From the NCBI GenBank assembly GCA_001972305.1, contig BDDD01001767.1, forward strand, positions 62,001-126,000: a DNA stretch of 64,000 nt. The letters run 5' to 3'. A program made the translations under genes and the position numbers. Positions 1 through 11,595 of the stretch are shown here, in pieces. Numbering within the stretch: the stretch's first letter is position 1; every line of letters begins with the position of its first letter. The notes beneath the pieces are model-generated. The model was not told the DNA's origin, did not search any database, and saw only the letters and a list, made by a program, of their open reading frames with translations. The stretch comes from Cephalotus follicularis. Taxonomy: Eukaryota > Streptophyta > Magnoliopsida > Oxalidales > Cephalotaceae.

Positions 1-2006
1 GTACCCATTTCCTGTTATCCGTCACATGCGTCAGGAACCCACTGTAACCCTGTCTCATAAGCCTATCAGCAAGAATGGCCGATATCATCTAAACCGGTTG
101 GTGCTCTAAAGTCCCAATAAATTGGAACTGAGGTTGTCCTGGCATACTAAAGGTTACAACCTTCCCGTTACAATCCATATGGGCATAATGTGTAGATAAC
201 CAATCCATTTCAAGGATCACATCCAGCTCACCCATCGGAAACACTATAAGATCTGCTAGCAAAACACAGTCGGCGATCTCTAAAACACAACACCTACATA
301 CCCATAGTGAAATAACAAAAATCCCCCACTGGGGTACTAACCTCCATCACAAAAGGCAAAGGCTTGGGATCCACATTAACATGGCGTATAAAATATGATA
401 CAATTTATGAATGGGATAAGCCCGGATCTATAAGAGTCTGTGTCATATGCTGAGAGATACAAATAGTACCTATTATCACTGGTGTAGATCCCTCTACAGC
501 ACTCTGATCCAGAGCATATACCCTACCCTACACGGTAGGCATCGATCCCATAGGCTGCTTCCCATGATCTCTCCCTGCTAATGAAGCAAATTGGTACTGG
601 GGCGGCCTTGATACTGCTGTTTAGAACCACTGCCCTGCTGATAATCAATACTCTAGTTCTACTGAGAACCTCCCTGGGATCGGCCTGAATTCTACCCTAG
701 CTAACTCCCTGAACCTTATCTATCATGAGGGCACTCCCTAGCTACGCAATCGGAAGCCCCACAAACCATGCATTTACTGGCTCTCCACCAATAATCATCT
801 GATGTGTGATTCGTGCATTGACAATGCACGCACGGATCAAAGGGAGCCTGACTACCACTATTGGAAAGTCTAGAATGGTATCCCTGTATCCCCTGGCTCC
901 TCTGTTGAGAATCCTGCCCTCTGCGCCTCTGCTGTGAGCTATGACCTCTACCTCTCTGATGCGACCCTCTATACTGTCCTTTCTGACTAGAAAAATTAGG
1001 TGGACTACTGACAATCTGAGGTGAGCCACCTTGACCTGGACAGCTGTTCTCGGATCTATGGGACTTGTTACTGCTCCCAGAACTCCTCTCTGACTGCCAT
1101 CTTGAAGAAGCAGGTTTGCTACTACCAGCCTCAATCTGTAAATTATGCAGCTCTTCAGATACAACCTCAATATCTTTGGCTCTGCTAGCTAACTCCAAAA
1201 AAGATCTTATCCTGAGCGGTATTAGCCTCTGTCTGATATCTGGTTTGAGGCCACCAAGAAACTTCTTAGCCTTCCTTGCTTATGTACCAACCATATGAGG
1301 AGCTATCCTTGACAATTCAATAAATTTGGCTTCGTACTAGGCTACAGATTAAGCCAAGAAATTCAACCTCCTTCTTATCAACTTAGGCCTCAGCAAAATA
1401 CTACTCATTGAACTCTGTTCTGAACATGTCCCATGAATTTGGTATCCTCGATTCTTCCTAAGAGACAGCAACCATGTTCCACCAATGTTCTGCTTCGCCT
1501 TGCAGCATATAAGTGGTGAAGACAACTTTCTCAAAGTCTGAACATCTCAAGACTCGAAAGATCTTCTCTATTTACATCAGCCATCTCTCAGCAATAATAG
1601 CATCAAGATCCCCTGTAAAAGCTGGTAGATTTAACCTCAAAAACCTGACTAAGGGATCCTCCCTAGTTGTAGGTAGATCAACTGATCTCCTTGCTATTTC
1701 AGCACGCCTAGCGGGCCTTACAACTGGGGTTTGCTCTGGTGCCTCTACTGCATGCCAAACTAGTCTTGCAACTGGGATTCCCTCAATTGTGGTCGCTTAT
1801 CGCTGCATAAACTGATTCATTTGGTTCATCATGTTACATATCTTCCTCATAAAACCTCTAGGTTCCCTTTGGCCATGAGCGTCAAAATATGTTTCTTGGC
1901 TCACATTCTTCTCCTCTTGTTCTCCAACATCACTACTGGCTCAGGTACGTCTAATCGACGGCCCTGCCTTAGCTTTTCCTGCAGTTCCCCTCCTTCGATC
2001 TTCCAT
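1..2006 (-). pseudogene. gag-protease pseudogene
   Basis: The minus strand starts at an ATG (2006-2004) giving MEDRRRGTAGKAKAG. It continues through a capsid-like region (DPLVRFLRLNLPAFTGD, then YMLQGEAEHWW near 1500) and a serine/glutamine-rich segment. Two zinc-knuckle-like clusters (CVHC...; CMVCGASDCVAREC) lie near 720-830. Positions about 400 to 1 decode as the C-terminal part of a retropepsin (VILEMDWLSTHYA). Many in-frame stops (for example about 100, 1320-1400 and 1940) show it is dead. The two open pieces seen in other frames over 716-1198 are one gag segment and its shadow. The product would have been a capsid/nucleocapsid polyprotein plus protease. Confidence 0.75.
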
Positions 2007-2178
2007 ATCTACCTTGTATAAGAGACAAAAGTCAGCTATCCAATTCATAACCATAATTCCAAAACAGATGCAGCAACAAACAACTTATCAATATTACTCA
2101 ATTCCAATAACAACAATCTTATCCATATCACTTAATTCTAATAGTCAAGGATCCTATCTTGGCATAGCCAACATAGCG

Positions 2179-2192
2179 TGGCTCTGATACCA
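2179..2192 (-). other. Primer-binding site (initiator-Met tRNA type)
   Basis: The minus strand reads TGGTATCAGAGCCA, the standard plant PBS complementary to the 3' end of tRNA-iMet. It lies seven bases inside the LTR edge at 2200, which fixes the orientation of this remnant. Confidence 0.93.
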
Positions 2193-2199
2193 CCTAAAC

Positions 2200-2746
2200 T
2201 GTCACGCCCCGAACCCCAAGGAAGACCCTAAGGCTCGACACGTGGCAAGTCCATCCATACGATCTAGCATACATACAGCTATCCATAACCATATAATCCA
2301 TTACGTTCCATTAAAAAGCATGAATTCAAAGTATATACGTAGAACCTACCTCAAATTGGATGAGAACGGAGAATAAGATGCTTGAATCCTTGTTCTGCTC
2401 CTCCCTTCAGGTTCTACACTCTACCATGATCCCAACGACTCCTTCCTTACTCAATTTCGCCCACTTTCGCTCTCTAACTCACTCACTTTCTACAATTGAA
2501 CGAGAAAATGAGAATAGAAAGAGCTGAGCAGCCTATAAATAGATGTAGGCTCCTTTAGGCAGAAATTTCAGAGGCTACGATCAGGTTCTACTGAACCCCC
2601 ACTACCCATAAACAGCCATAAAAGAGGAAAATAGTATATATCATATATAATCCATACCATCCATCAATACAATATTGTACAATAACATATATAAATACAT
2701 ACAAAAATGCATACCATTCTGTACATATAAAAATCTGGGGCTTACA
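2200..2746 (-). repeat. 5' LTR of the 1-2746 element
   Basis: On the minus strand it begins TGTAAGCCCCAG and ends GGGGCGTGACA, giving TG...CA ends over 547 bp next to a perfect PBS. An A/T-rich TATTTATAG near 2530-2540 (minus) is a possible TATA box. No second copy is in the window, so the outer edge at 2746 rests on the TG terminus alone. Confidence 0.8.
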
Positions 2747-2766
2747 CTTCTACTGCTTACAAAATA

Positions 2767-3420
2767 GGCAACAAGTTTCTAGACCAGTTCCTTGAAAGGG
2801 GAGATCGAATACAAAGGGAGTGTGCCATACTAGTCCTTTGCCACCCCCTTGAATGAAACTGGGAATATAAGACATTTCACTGCATCCTCAAAGTTGTTCG
2901 TGAGCATCAAATCTCAAAAGCTAGCCAGGTGCTCCACGGATTGGTGCTTCTATCATATATGTCAAACTGAGGTAACTTAAACCCCTTCGGCATCGGCTCT
3001 TCACTTATTTCATCAGTGAAAAGGTGTCCACTATAATACATCAGCTCCTCAATATGTTGATTATCTTTTTCCAAAATTCCCGCATGCCCTAATCACTGGA
3101 GAGCAGGTTTACCCTTTATCACCACATTCCTAACATGCAAGACTCCTACCCTCGGTGACTGGGTTTTCGCTTGAACTCCCTTTCTCGATCGGGGCCTTTT
3201 GTTCGGGGATGAACTTCCTTCATCCGACATCTGATCCCCAGATCTTAACCTAGTCCTTTCCAGCATCCTGCTCTGACTACCATAAGCTTGATTTTTCATT
3301 CTCCCTCTCAACCGAGCTGAGGCTTCTATGTCTTCTGGAACCCCTTTTCCCCAAACATTTTGAGGCTAAGATTCTGCTTGGGGTCTCGGTTTTAATACCA
3401 ATGCATCGATGACTAACTGC
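2767..3420 (-). pseudogene. Tat-type gag pseudogene fragment
   Basis: Minus-strand translation gives an Arg/Ser-rich N-terminus (3311-3093), then EEPMPKGFKLPQFDIYD around 3020. After a frameshift come NNFEDAVKCLIFPVSFKG and ISPFKELV-KLVAYF (2890-2770). This is the retrotransposon-gag core: the stretch before a W-Y-x-x-L-P motif and the F-K-E-L-x-x-x-F-V-A-Y-F end. Stops replace the expected W and Q codons. Only the N-terminal and core portion remain. Confidence 0.65.
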
Positions 3421-3721
3421 AACTGTTGAGCTATCTTGTCCATATCCAACTTGGTGGCGAATTGGTCGGTAACCCGAGCCCCTTGATTCTCCTCATTCTA
3501 GCGATTCTCAGCTTAACTTGCCTGAGGCATAATCGTCTCATGCCCTGGTCTCAACAGTTACTTTGCTCAAGCCCCCGATGTTCGTCCGCTGGGGCTTCGT
3601 TCATTGTTTGGTTTTGTCTTACATTTCCCATGGTTGATGGTGCCCTCCTTGATAATCCAAGGTTCGCATCCACGGAGAAAAGTGTAAGAACTTAGACAGT
3701 AAGAAAGGGCTTTTCGTCCGA

Positions 3722-3742
3722 GTTCCCATAGATGACGCAAAT
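3722..3742 (-). other. Degenerate PBS of the Tat-like fossil
   Basis: The minus strand reads TTTGCGTCATCTATGGGAA. Compared with Element B (14328-14346) about 15 of 19 bases agree, with differences mostly of transition type. It directly follows an LTR-like CATCAACA end. Confidence 0.6.
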
Positions 3743-4417
3743 TGTTGATGCTCAGATTTCGCTCAACAATAAATTTGCATTTCCCTCTCCAAAGCTAGTC
3801 GTCTCCAAATCTAAGCAACAATGTAAGGGCACGATGATATGCAATATGAGCAAAGGTCAGGAAGTTGTCTAAGGTGGTCCCCGGAACTACTCTCCGACGG
3901 TCAAGTCAAAACGGGCCATGGAAGTAATAATTCAATGAAGATTTTTGAGGTTAAAGAAGGTAGGGTGTGTAGAAGAGTACCATACAGGTTTATATAGGAA
4001 TTTGTGTGTGTGGAGAGATCCATTCTCAATACTGAAGCTAAAAAATTTATAGGCAAAGGCTGATGTCTTGATTACCAGTGTACCCTTCTGAAGATCATGG
4101 CACTTTCCATACGTGCATTTTTTGAGGGTCTCGTTGGTCAATATAACTTCAGCAGTTACTGATATATTTCCCTGGAGGGTAGCCACAAATGTAGGGATCG
4201 ATTGCTTATCCTTAGCCCCTCAAAATTTGTAGATGAGCAATATCTCTTATACCCGGTATCCGAGATGGGCAAGCCTGGTGTTATAATCCCTTCCCGTCAT
4301 CCGGAGGTTGAGATTGGCATTCCTGACTTTTATCCATGTCTTAATTGATCTCGAGTCCCGAGGTCTTCCCGCTGTCTAACTTGGGGATATACATCTCTTA
4401 CGTGTCCGTCTCTAATT
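3743..4417 (-). repeat. Probable LTR of the Tat-like fossil
   Basis: Lies immediately upstream (minus strand) of the degenerate PBS and ends ...CATCAACA, as the Element B LTR ends ...TATCAACA. A minus-strand TATATAA at about 3990-3998 is followed by a plausible transcription-start region. The 5' limit is unknown. Element A cuts it, or lies right beside it, at 4418. Confidence 0.5.
4413..4417. repeat. Left target-site duplication of Element A (TAATT)
   Basis: TAATT immediately precedes the TGTAATGACC start of the 5' LTR. It is repeated exactly at 13623-13627 after the 3' LTR. Confidence 0.9.
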
Positions 4418-4522
4418 TGTAATGACCAAAAATTTTGAATGATAATGTTAAGGAATATGTTCTTTTACTTGGTATCTTGTTTGCATCATGTGATATGTTG
4501 AAAGAGTTGTTTACAGGGGATA

Positions 4523-4886
4523 AAGCGTTGATGGTGTAGCTTAAGCGTCAGCGCTTAGCCTTAACAGTCAAAACGGATGCTTCAAACGTCAACAGGGCAA
4601 GACGAAGTCACCAAAGCGCCGACGGTTTATCAAAGCGGCGATGCTTTGAAGGTAAACTTTGATGCTTAGACCTCTTCTAACACCGGTTAAAAACAAGGCG
4701 GTTTTCAACTTGGACAAACTCCTCTAACCGACGATGCTTAGACAAAAGCGGCAGCGCTTGGAGACAACCAACGACGCTTACATGTAAGCTTCGATGCTTT
4801 GAAGTCCAGCATTTCTAGTCGACTTGGATGAACCCGTGAGTGGCGACGCTTGGAAGTGAAGCGCCGACGCTTTGGTCTGCAGACCA
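4523..4886 (+). repeat. Palindromic GCGTCGACGC-type array in the Element A 5' LTR
   Basis: About a dozen copies or half-copies of an imperfect palindrome (AAGCG-CGACGCTTT style) are spaced tens of bases apart, for example AAGCGCCGACGCTTTG at 4859-4874. The array lies some 220-580 bp upstream of the likely TATA box, within U3. The same array occurs in the 3' LTR at about 11700-12053. See the corresponding finding. Confidence 0.75.
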
Positions 4887-5047
4887 GTTGCCAAATCTAA
4901 CTTTTTGTCTTTTAGTGAGTAATTAATATAAATTTTGGACAAGTGTCAAGCCAGGGAGATAGGAGACCAGATATTTTATGTTAGTGTGCCAAGTGTTACC
5001 ATTTGCTTGGTGTATTTAAGCACATGGGCAACTAAGATTGGTGACTC

Positions 5048-5049
<2 letters not shown>

Positions 5050-5077
<28 letters not shown>
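5050..5077. repeat. (GA)n microsatellite
   Basis: About 14 GA units just upstream of the likely TATA box in the Element A 5' LTR. The equivalent place in the 3' LTR (about 12230-12241) has roughly six. Confidence 0.9.
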
Positions 5078-5081
<4 letters not shown>

Positions 5082-6463
5082 ATTTCTCTCCAAGCAACTT
5101 AGCCTATATATGCATGGTTGTGACTTGAATTTCAGTTAGTTTAGCTGAGGAAGAAGTGTTTTCTGCTGAGAGTGAAGTGGAGAAATCAGCAAGAGAAAGG
5201 AAAAAAGAAATCTAAACCAAAGTAAGGAAATTCAATACCCATTTTTACCAAAGTTCTTCTGCTATTTTCTAAGTTTTTGTAGTAGATTATTTTATCCATA
5301 TCTTGCCCAATTATTGATGAAATTTTGAATGGTTTAATGTTTTTGAAACTTTAAGATGTCTCCTTTAACTGTTATGTTTTGTACCTCTTGGAATTCTGTC
5401 GAATTCTTGATGAAAATCTCTGTTTCATTTTACTGCTCCTGTGTTGCTGATATATGAAACCAATGACTTTAAAAATTCATAGCATATTCAATTCTCAACC
5501 AAATGTTATGAAACTTGGCTTCCTGAATTCGTGAATATGCATAAACTAACTTTGATGCTTTATGTTTTCTTTGAAAGTGATTAATTCTATATGATATACC
5601 AGTTTTAGAAATGTTATGCAAAGTTGTTTTAGGAATGCATTTGAGTTAATTACTCAAATGAAGAGAAATGTTTATGAATTGTGAAAGAAATGTTATATGA
5701 TGTTGTTTATGAATGCTTTGAGCTGACCACTCAAAGTATTAAGAAATGTTTTAGGAAATGAATTTATGAGAATGAACCACCCTTGGATTGCGATCCAAGG
5801 GGAATGAATCCGAGATGGATTAATGTTATGGAGCGAGATGCTCATGGACATGCATGTGATGTAAGGATAGTAATCAGGGAGTGCACAATACCCCGGTGAA
5901 GCAAAGTGAAAGGGTTCATTAAGTTTTTATAACTTCTAAATGTTATGAACTTTTTTGGTTATGTGTTATGACCAGAAAATGGAATGTGATAAAGTATGTT
6001 TAATATGTTTTGAAAACCTTACTGGGCTATTTAAAGCTCATTCCCTGCAATGTTTTGTTTTCAAAATAAATGTTTTCAGGAAAGGATTGAAAGAATAATG
6101 TGAGCTTTAAGGGAGGCTCATAAGAAGAGGTTTGAAAAGAATACGTACTATGCAATAGTGTTTGCATAAACAGATTTTGGAATGTAATAGGATAATGATG
6201 TTTTCCGCTTTATAATTCATGATAAATGATGCTATGTAAATGTATATGAACATTATGGTTTATGAGATCCTGTGATAAGATGATTATCCTTGAAGTTGAA
6301 ATTAAAGTTATAGTATATGTTGAAATGTATGAGAATTTAATGATTTATGTTAGCATTAGATAAGAGTGCTAAAAGATGTGATGTTTCACTCCCACATTAC
6401 GCACCGATTCCTCGAGGCTAGCTTTGAGCATTTAGCGCACTCGGATCGGGGGCATTACAAGAA

Positions 6464-6475
6464 TGATATCAGAGA
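6464..6475 (+). other. Degenerate PBS of Element A
   Basis: TGATATCAGAGA lies four bases after the LTR end. It matches the iMet-type TGGTATCAGAGC except at two positions. Confidence 0.75.
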
Positions 6476-6531
6476 GTTGTTTGTTAATATATTGAGGATA
6501 TGAACTGTGTATTTGCTAACCTGATTTTCAG

Positions 6532-6918
6532 ATGTCGACAACGAGTGAATCCGACTTGGATACTAGTACGGGATTCTCCCGTTGTGGATCATCGGAAACA
6601 GTAGACTGGCGAATACCAGCTTTAGTGGCTGAAAACCAGAAATTATGAGAAGAAAAAGATGATTTAAGGGAAATGATAGCAAACAACCGAGAGGAGTTCT
6701 ATAAGCATATATACCAAAGGGAGGAAGAATATACTCAAGAACTAGAAAGAAAGGATGAAGTCCTTAGGGAAATAAAATCTGGACTTAGGGTGCTTCTAAG
6801 ATACATATGGGGAATCAATGGCATTGTCATGAGAGGTGTTAGAGAAAACCTAGGGATGATGCTAAGACGTATTCAGCAGGAAGTACCCGATGATGATATG
6901 CCTAGCGACGAAGACTAG
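6532..6918 (+). pseudogene. Small coiled-coil ORF upstream of gag (ORF0), one stop
   Basis: ATG at 6532 opens MSTTSESDLDTSTGFSRCG and runs 128 codons to TAG at 6916-6918, with a single in-frame TGA at about 6643 that looks like a decayed CGA or GGA. The middle (EENEKDDLREM...NREEFYKHI...EEEYTQELERKDEV) is highly charged with heptad spacing, so a coiled coil is likely. The tail is acidic (PDDDMPSDED). It lies between PBS and gag, separated from gag by about 180 bp of A/T-rich sequence. I recognise no family. It may be a gag accessory protein of this lineage or a former N-terminal exon. The reading frame is clear but its function is unknown. Confidence 0.6.
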
Positions 6919-7102
6919 GGTGATGACAAATAAACTTTATAAGATATGTGCAAATGTAGAAATGTAAAAATGTGCAAAATCAAGTGTACAAAAGAAGTGT
7001 AAGATAAATGACATGGTTAGTTTTTAGTGTGATCTTGAGTATTAGAATTTAATTGTTTTGCCTAACATATGAGTAGAATTGCTTAAGACTAAGAACTAAC
7101 CT

Positions 7103-8150
7103 ATGAATGCTAACTACATGGCTGACATGAGAAGAGGACGTGGGCAAAATAGAAACGTGAATGCACGAAACAACGAAGAAGATAATTCACTGAATGCGGT
7201 TCTGAACCGATTGGTCGAGGTCATAGCCAATAACAATAGTAACAATCATCAAGTACCTCCATCAGCGAGGCCAACTCTAGAGCAGTTCGCCAGACACAAT
7301 CCAAAAATATTTTTGGGAACGACAGATCCCTTGGAGGCCGAATCATGGATATAAGGAAATGAAAAGATTTTCAGAGCGTTGGGTTGTACAGATCGAAAAA
7401 AGGTGGAGTTCTCAATATACAAGTTAAACGGCAAAGCAGATCAATGGTGGTGTATGATCGAGCGGACAAAGACACGTTGAGAAAGAGAAGCCATGACGTG
7501 GGAAGAGTTTAAGGGAATATTTATGAATAAATATTTTCAGCAAGCAATGAAGGATAAAATAGAGGAAGATTTCCTCCAACTGGAGCAAGGCGATTCCGAA
7601 ACTGTGACTTAGTACGAGGCAAACTTTGCAAGGATGTCTCGATATGCGACTCACCTGGTGTCAACCGAAGAAAGAAGGGAAAATCGGTTTTGCCAGGGTT
7701 TGAATCCTGCTATCCGAAGGTTAGTGATAGCAAAAGATATGCAAACTTATGAAGCAGTTTTGAGGTGTGCACTGAGGATAGAAGTTGACAATCCAAGGTA
7801 TCAACAAAGACGGGTTGAACATGGACAAGGGAAGAGGAAAACAGGTGAATCCTCTAACAGTAAGCATAAGAAAGTGAAGTCTGACTCAAAGACTTGTCAA
7901 CAATGTGGAAAAAGTCATCGTGGGAAATGCTTGTATGGGACAGGAGCTTGTTACAAGTGCTGAAAGTAAGGACACCAAGCGAGGAAGTGTCAACAAGGAC
8001 AGGATCAAGCTCAAAGTCAAAGGACAATCAAATATTACAATTATGGACAGAAAGGAAACATGTCCAGTCAATGCACCCGACCAAAAACGGGAGGAAAAGG
8101 AGGGAGTGAAGCCCAGCAACAAAGAGCATCGGCCAGAACCTATGCTATGA
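7103..8150 (+). pseudogene. Element A gag pseudogene with two zinc knuckles
   Basis: Starts at MNANYMADMRRGRGQNRN and stays in one frame into pol. The capsid core is recognisable: ARPTLEQFARHNPKIFLG, then DPLEAESWI, KLNGKADQWWCM, EFKGIFMNKYF, and FCQGLNPAIRRLV. Nucleocapsid: CQQCGKSHRGKC, then CYKC-K-GHQARKC where the two residues after CYKC are now stops, then [14 protein letters not shown] (first Cys replaced by Tyr). Stops at about 7352, 7479, 7610, 7961 and 7967. It formerly encoded the particle-forming protein. Confidence 0.8.
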
Positions 8151-10114
8151 TGGCGGATGAGGCGGGAAATCCCAACGATGTGGTGATAGGTACTTTTCCC
8201 GTATTCTCTGAATCTGCAAATGTATTGTTTGATACGGGAGTGACGCATTCATTTGTGTCTTTATCTTTTGCACAATGTTTAAGTACCCCATCACAAGAAT
8301 TGGAGATAGGTTTAGCTGTTGAAACACCAAGTGGTAATACTTTGGTGGCTGATAAAGTACACAAGTCTTGTGATCTAAGAATATGTGATAGGATGATGTT
8401 AGTAAACCTAGTACCTCTAGCAATCCTAAATTTTGACGTCATACTAGGCATGGATTGGCTTTCAGGGAATCATGCTAGTGTTGACTATTTCAAAAAGGAA
8501 GTTAGGTTTGCTTTACCGGACCAACCTGAGTTTATCTTCCGAAGTACAGGAGTTAGCGAACCTCTAAGACTCATATCATCGATGCAAGCTAAGGGATTGT
8601 TGAAAAGCGGTTGCGAAGGTTACCTCGCATATGTAATGGACACCAAGGAAGAGAAAATGAGGATCGAGGATGTTCATATTATGAAAGAATTTATGGATGT
8701 ATTTCCTGAAGATTTACCTAGCATACCACCGGATCGAGAAGTGGAGTTTACTATTGATGTGATACCCGGAACGGCCCCTATTTCAAAGAGTTTGTACCGT
8801 ATGGCGCCAGCAGAATTGAAAGAATTGAAGACTCAGTTACAAGAACTTTTGGATAAAGGATTTATCCGACAGAGTGTATCACCATGGGGTGCACCGGTGT
8901 CGTTCGTGAAGAAGAAAGATGGCTCGATGAGACTCTGCATCGATTACCGAGAGCTTAATCAAGTTACCATGAAGAATAGATACCCACTACCAAGGATCGA
9001 CGACTTGTTTGATCAACTCAAGAATGCTCGATACTTCTCTAAGTTGATCTTAGATCGGGCTACCATCAAGTGAAGGTCAAGAAAGATGATATACTGAAAA
9101 CTACTTTTTGGACATGATATGGGCATTACGAGTTCTTAGTAATGTCATTTGGACTAACAAATGCTCCATATGTATTTATGGAATTAATGAACAGAATATG
9201 CAGTGAATTTTTGGATCAGTTCATGATAATCTTCATTGATGACATATTGGTATACTCAAAGAGTCGAGAAGAACATGAGGAGCATTTAACTCGGGTGTTA
9301 CAAACACTACGGAAGGAACAGCTCTATGCTAATTTTAGCAAATGCCAGTTTTGGATGGAGGAGGTATCTTTCTTGGGACATGTGATCACACAGGAAGGTA
9401 TCTCAGTAGACCCTGCTAAGACAAAAGCGATAAGAGACTGGCAACGACCCACATCAGTAGCTGAAATACGAAGCTTTCTGGAACTGGCAGGCTACTATCG
9501 AGGGTTTGTCGAAAATTTCTCTCGCATTACAAATCATCTCACAAGGTTAACGCAGAAGCGACCAATGCGAAAGAAGTTTCTTGGAGTTGAAAGAGAGGCT
9601 GATGAATGCTCCAATACTAGCTTTACCCTCCGGATCAGAAAGTTTTGTAGTGTATAGTAATGCATCTCGCAAAGGGTTGGGTTGTGTACTAATGCAGCAA
9701 GGAAAAGTGATCGCTTATGCTTCTCGACAGCTTAAAGCGCATGAACAGAACTATCCTACCCATGATTTGGAATTGGCCGCAGTTATCTTGGCGCTAAAGA
9801 TTTGGAGGCACCATCTATATGGAGTGAAGTGCGAGATTTTTACCGACCACAAAAGCCTCAAATATATTTTCACCCAAAAAGAATTAAACATTAGGCAAAG
9901 GAGATGGTTAGAGCTTATCAAGGACTACGACTGCACTATTCAGTACCATCTAGGAAAAGCAAACGTCATGGCAGATGCCCTGAGTCAAAAAAGTACGGGG
10001 AACTTGGCTATGATGATCACCTCACAGGAAGAATTAATAAATGATTTCCAAAGGCTGAAGTTTGAAGTAAGAAGACAAGGAGAAGGAGCTTCCCTATCTC
10101 AAGTCATAGCTTAA
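8060..10114 (+). pseudogene. Element A protease - reverse transcriptase - RNase H pseudogene
   Basis: In frame with gag. The protease has the active site FDTGVTHSF (8228 region) and [13 protein letters not shown]. The RT fingers read [19 protein letters not shown] and [12 protein letters not shown] one-base loss near 9046 breaks [10 protein letters not shown], and a TGA at about 9112 replaces Arg. The catalytic [11 protein letters not shown] (about 9230-9262) is intact. A second one-base shift near 9570-9590 precedes the RNase H ([43 protein letters not shown]). The expected first RNase H Asp is Asn here (YSNAS). A TAA ends the open stretch at 10112. Confidence 0.85.
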
Positions 10115-10129
10115 TCTTCTCTAGTTGAA

Positions 10130-11557
10130 AGAATAAAGCAAAGTCAGTTTGATGATCTAGAACTAAAGGGGATAGCGGAACAAGTACGGAACGGAAAAGT
10201 GTCGCACTTCAAGTTGGGAGACGATGGCGTATTAAGATTCGATTCAAGACTATGCGTCCCATCTAATGCAGACTTGAAGAATGAAGTATTGAAGGAATCA
10301 CATAGTTCGAATTTCTCAGTTCATCCTGGAAGTACGAAGATGTATAGGGATTTGCGAGATATCTATTGGTGGAATAATATGAAAAGAGAAATTACGGACT
10401 TTGTGACAAGATGTCTTGTTTGTCAACAAGTTAAAGCTAAAACTCAGTTGCCAAAGGGAACTTTGCAGTCACTTCCCATACCTGAGTGGAAGTGGGAACA
10501 TATCAGTATGGACTTCGTAACCGGACTTCCAAGGTCAGCTAAAGGGAATAATGCAATATGGGTGATTGTAGATCATTTAACAAAATCTACTCATTTTCTA
10601 CCAATCAAGGACAGTTATTCTTTGAGTCAATTGGCAAGGATTTATAAACAAGAGGTTATCAGATTATATGGCGTACCAGTATCTATAGTTTCAGATCGAG
10701 ATCCCCGTTTCACGTCACGCTTTTGGAAAAGTCTACAGAATGCTTTGGGAACAAGGCTAACTTTTAGTACGGCGTACCATCCGCAGACTGATGGGCAATC
10801 AGAACAGACAATTCAAACATTGAAAGACATGCTAAGAGCCTGTGTTATAGATTTTCAAGGGAATTGGGAACAGCGTGTCACTTTAATTAAATTTGCCTAC
10901 AACAACAACTTCCAAGCTAGCATACAAATGGCACCTTTCGAAGCACTATACGGACGGAGATGTCAAACACCGATATGTTGGGATGAAGTAGGAGAAAGAA
11001 AGATGTTGGGACCACAGATGGTGTAAATAACTACTGAGAAGGTGAAGCTGATTCGGAAATGCCTCTTAACTACCCAAAGCAGACAGAAGAGCTATGCAGA
11101 TAAAAGATGGAGAGAGCTACAGTTTGAAGTGGGTGGTCACATTTTTCTCAATGTATCGCCATGGAAAGGGGTGATGAGGTTTGGCAAGAAGGGAATGCTT
11201 AGTCCCCGAAATGTTGGACCATTTGAGATTTTGGAAAGGATAGGAGAAGTTGCATATAGGCTTGCTTTGCCACCAAGTCTCTCTCACGTTCACAATGTGT
11301 TCCATGTATCCTTACTTTGAAAGTATATGGCCAACCCCTCCCATGTTCTAAGAGTGGAACCGATGCAAGTATATGAAGATTTGTCATACAACGAGCAACC
11401 AGTGGACATCTTGGATTATAAAGAACAAGTCCTACGGATTAAGACCATTCCGTTAGTAAAAGTTTTATGGAAAAACCATGGAGTTGAAGAAGCCACCTGG
11501 GAGCTAGAGGACACAATGAGACATGAATACCCTCATCTTTTTAAGTCACATGTGTAA
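10130..11557 (+). pseudogene. Element A integrase with C-terminal chromodomain-like region
   Basis: HHCC zinc domain: [17 protein letters not shown] then CLVCQQVKA. The catalytic core retains MDFVTGLP, SDRDPRFTSRFW and HPQTDGQSEQTIQTL, so the D,D,E residues appear present. A GPFEILERIGEVAYRL segment follows, and the end (LRIKTIPLVKVLWKNHGVEEATWELED) has the chromodomain-like pattern of chromovirus integrases, which targets insertion to modified chromatin. TAA at 11024 and TGA at 11318 interrupt it. Confidence 0.85.
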
Positions 11558-11582
11558 CAAATTTTGAGGACAAAATTTTTGT

Positions 11583-11595
11583 AAGGAGGGTAGAA
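11583..11595 (+). other. Polypurine tract of Element A
   Basis: AAGGAGGGTAGAA directly abuts the 3' LTR start at 11596. It is the plus-strand primer site for reverse transcription, with one T interrupting the purines. Confidence 0.85.

Larger units (their letters stand above)
1..2746 (-). mobile_element. Partial Ty3/gypsy (chromovirus-like) retrotransposon, 5' end only
   Basis: Read on the minus strand this gives, in order, an LTR (2746-2200), a PBS matching initiator-Met tRNA (2192-2179), a decayed gag and the end of a protease domain, then the window edge. The gag resembles the Tekay/Del-type gag at 49429-50797 in its HWW motif and zinc knuckles. The element appears to sit inside the Tat-like gag fossil to its right. 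The other LTR and target-site duplication lie outside the window, so the insertion boundary is checked on one side only. Confidence 0.85.
2757..4417 (-). mobile_element. Tat-lineage-like Ty3/gypsy fossil (gag + PBS + LTR)
   Basis: Minus strand: an LTR-like region (4417-3743), a PBS-like sequence resembling the TGGCGCC type of Element B, and a decayed gag. Element A (4418-13622) is inserted at its upper edge and the 1-2746 element at its lower edge. The upstream LTR boundary is not resolvable, because the sequence beyond Element A (13628 onward) shows no clear continuation. Confidence 0.6.
4418..6459 (+). repeat. Element A 5' LTR (2,042 bp)
   Basis: TG...CA ends; nearly colinear with 11596-13622. 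It holds, in order, a palindrome array (4523-4886), a (GA)n tract (about 5050-5077), a likely TATA box (CTATATATGC, 5104-5113) and a long A/T-rich second half. The GA tract is much longer here than in the 3' LTR, one source of the 15-bp length difference. Confidence 0.92.

Noticed and set aside
2179-2192. tRNA-like matches (TGGTATCAGAGC) here and at 37519, 45091 and 49254
   Set aside because: These are primer-binding sites next to LTR ends. No cloverleaf surrounds them.
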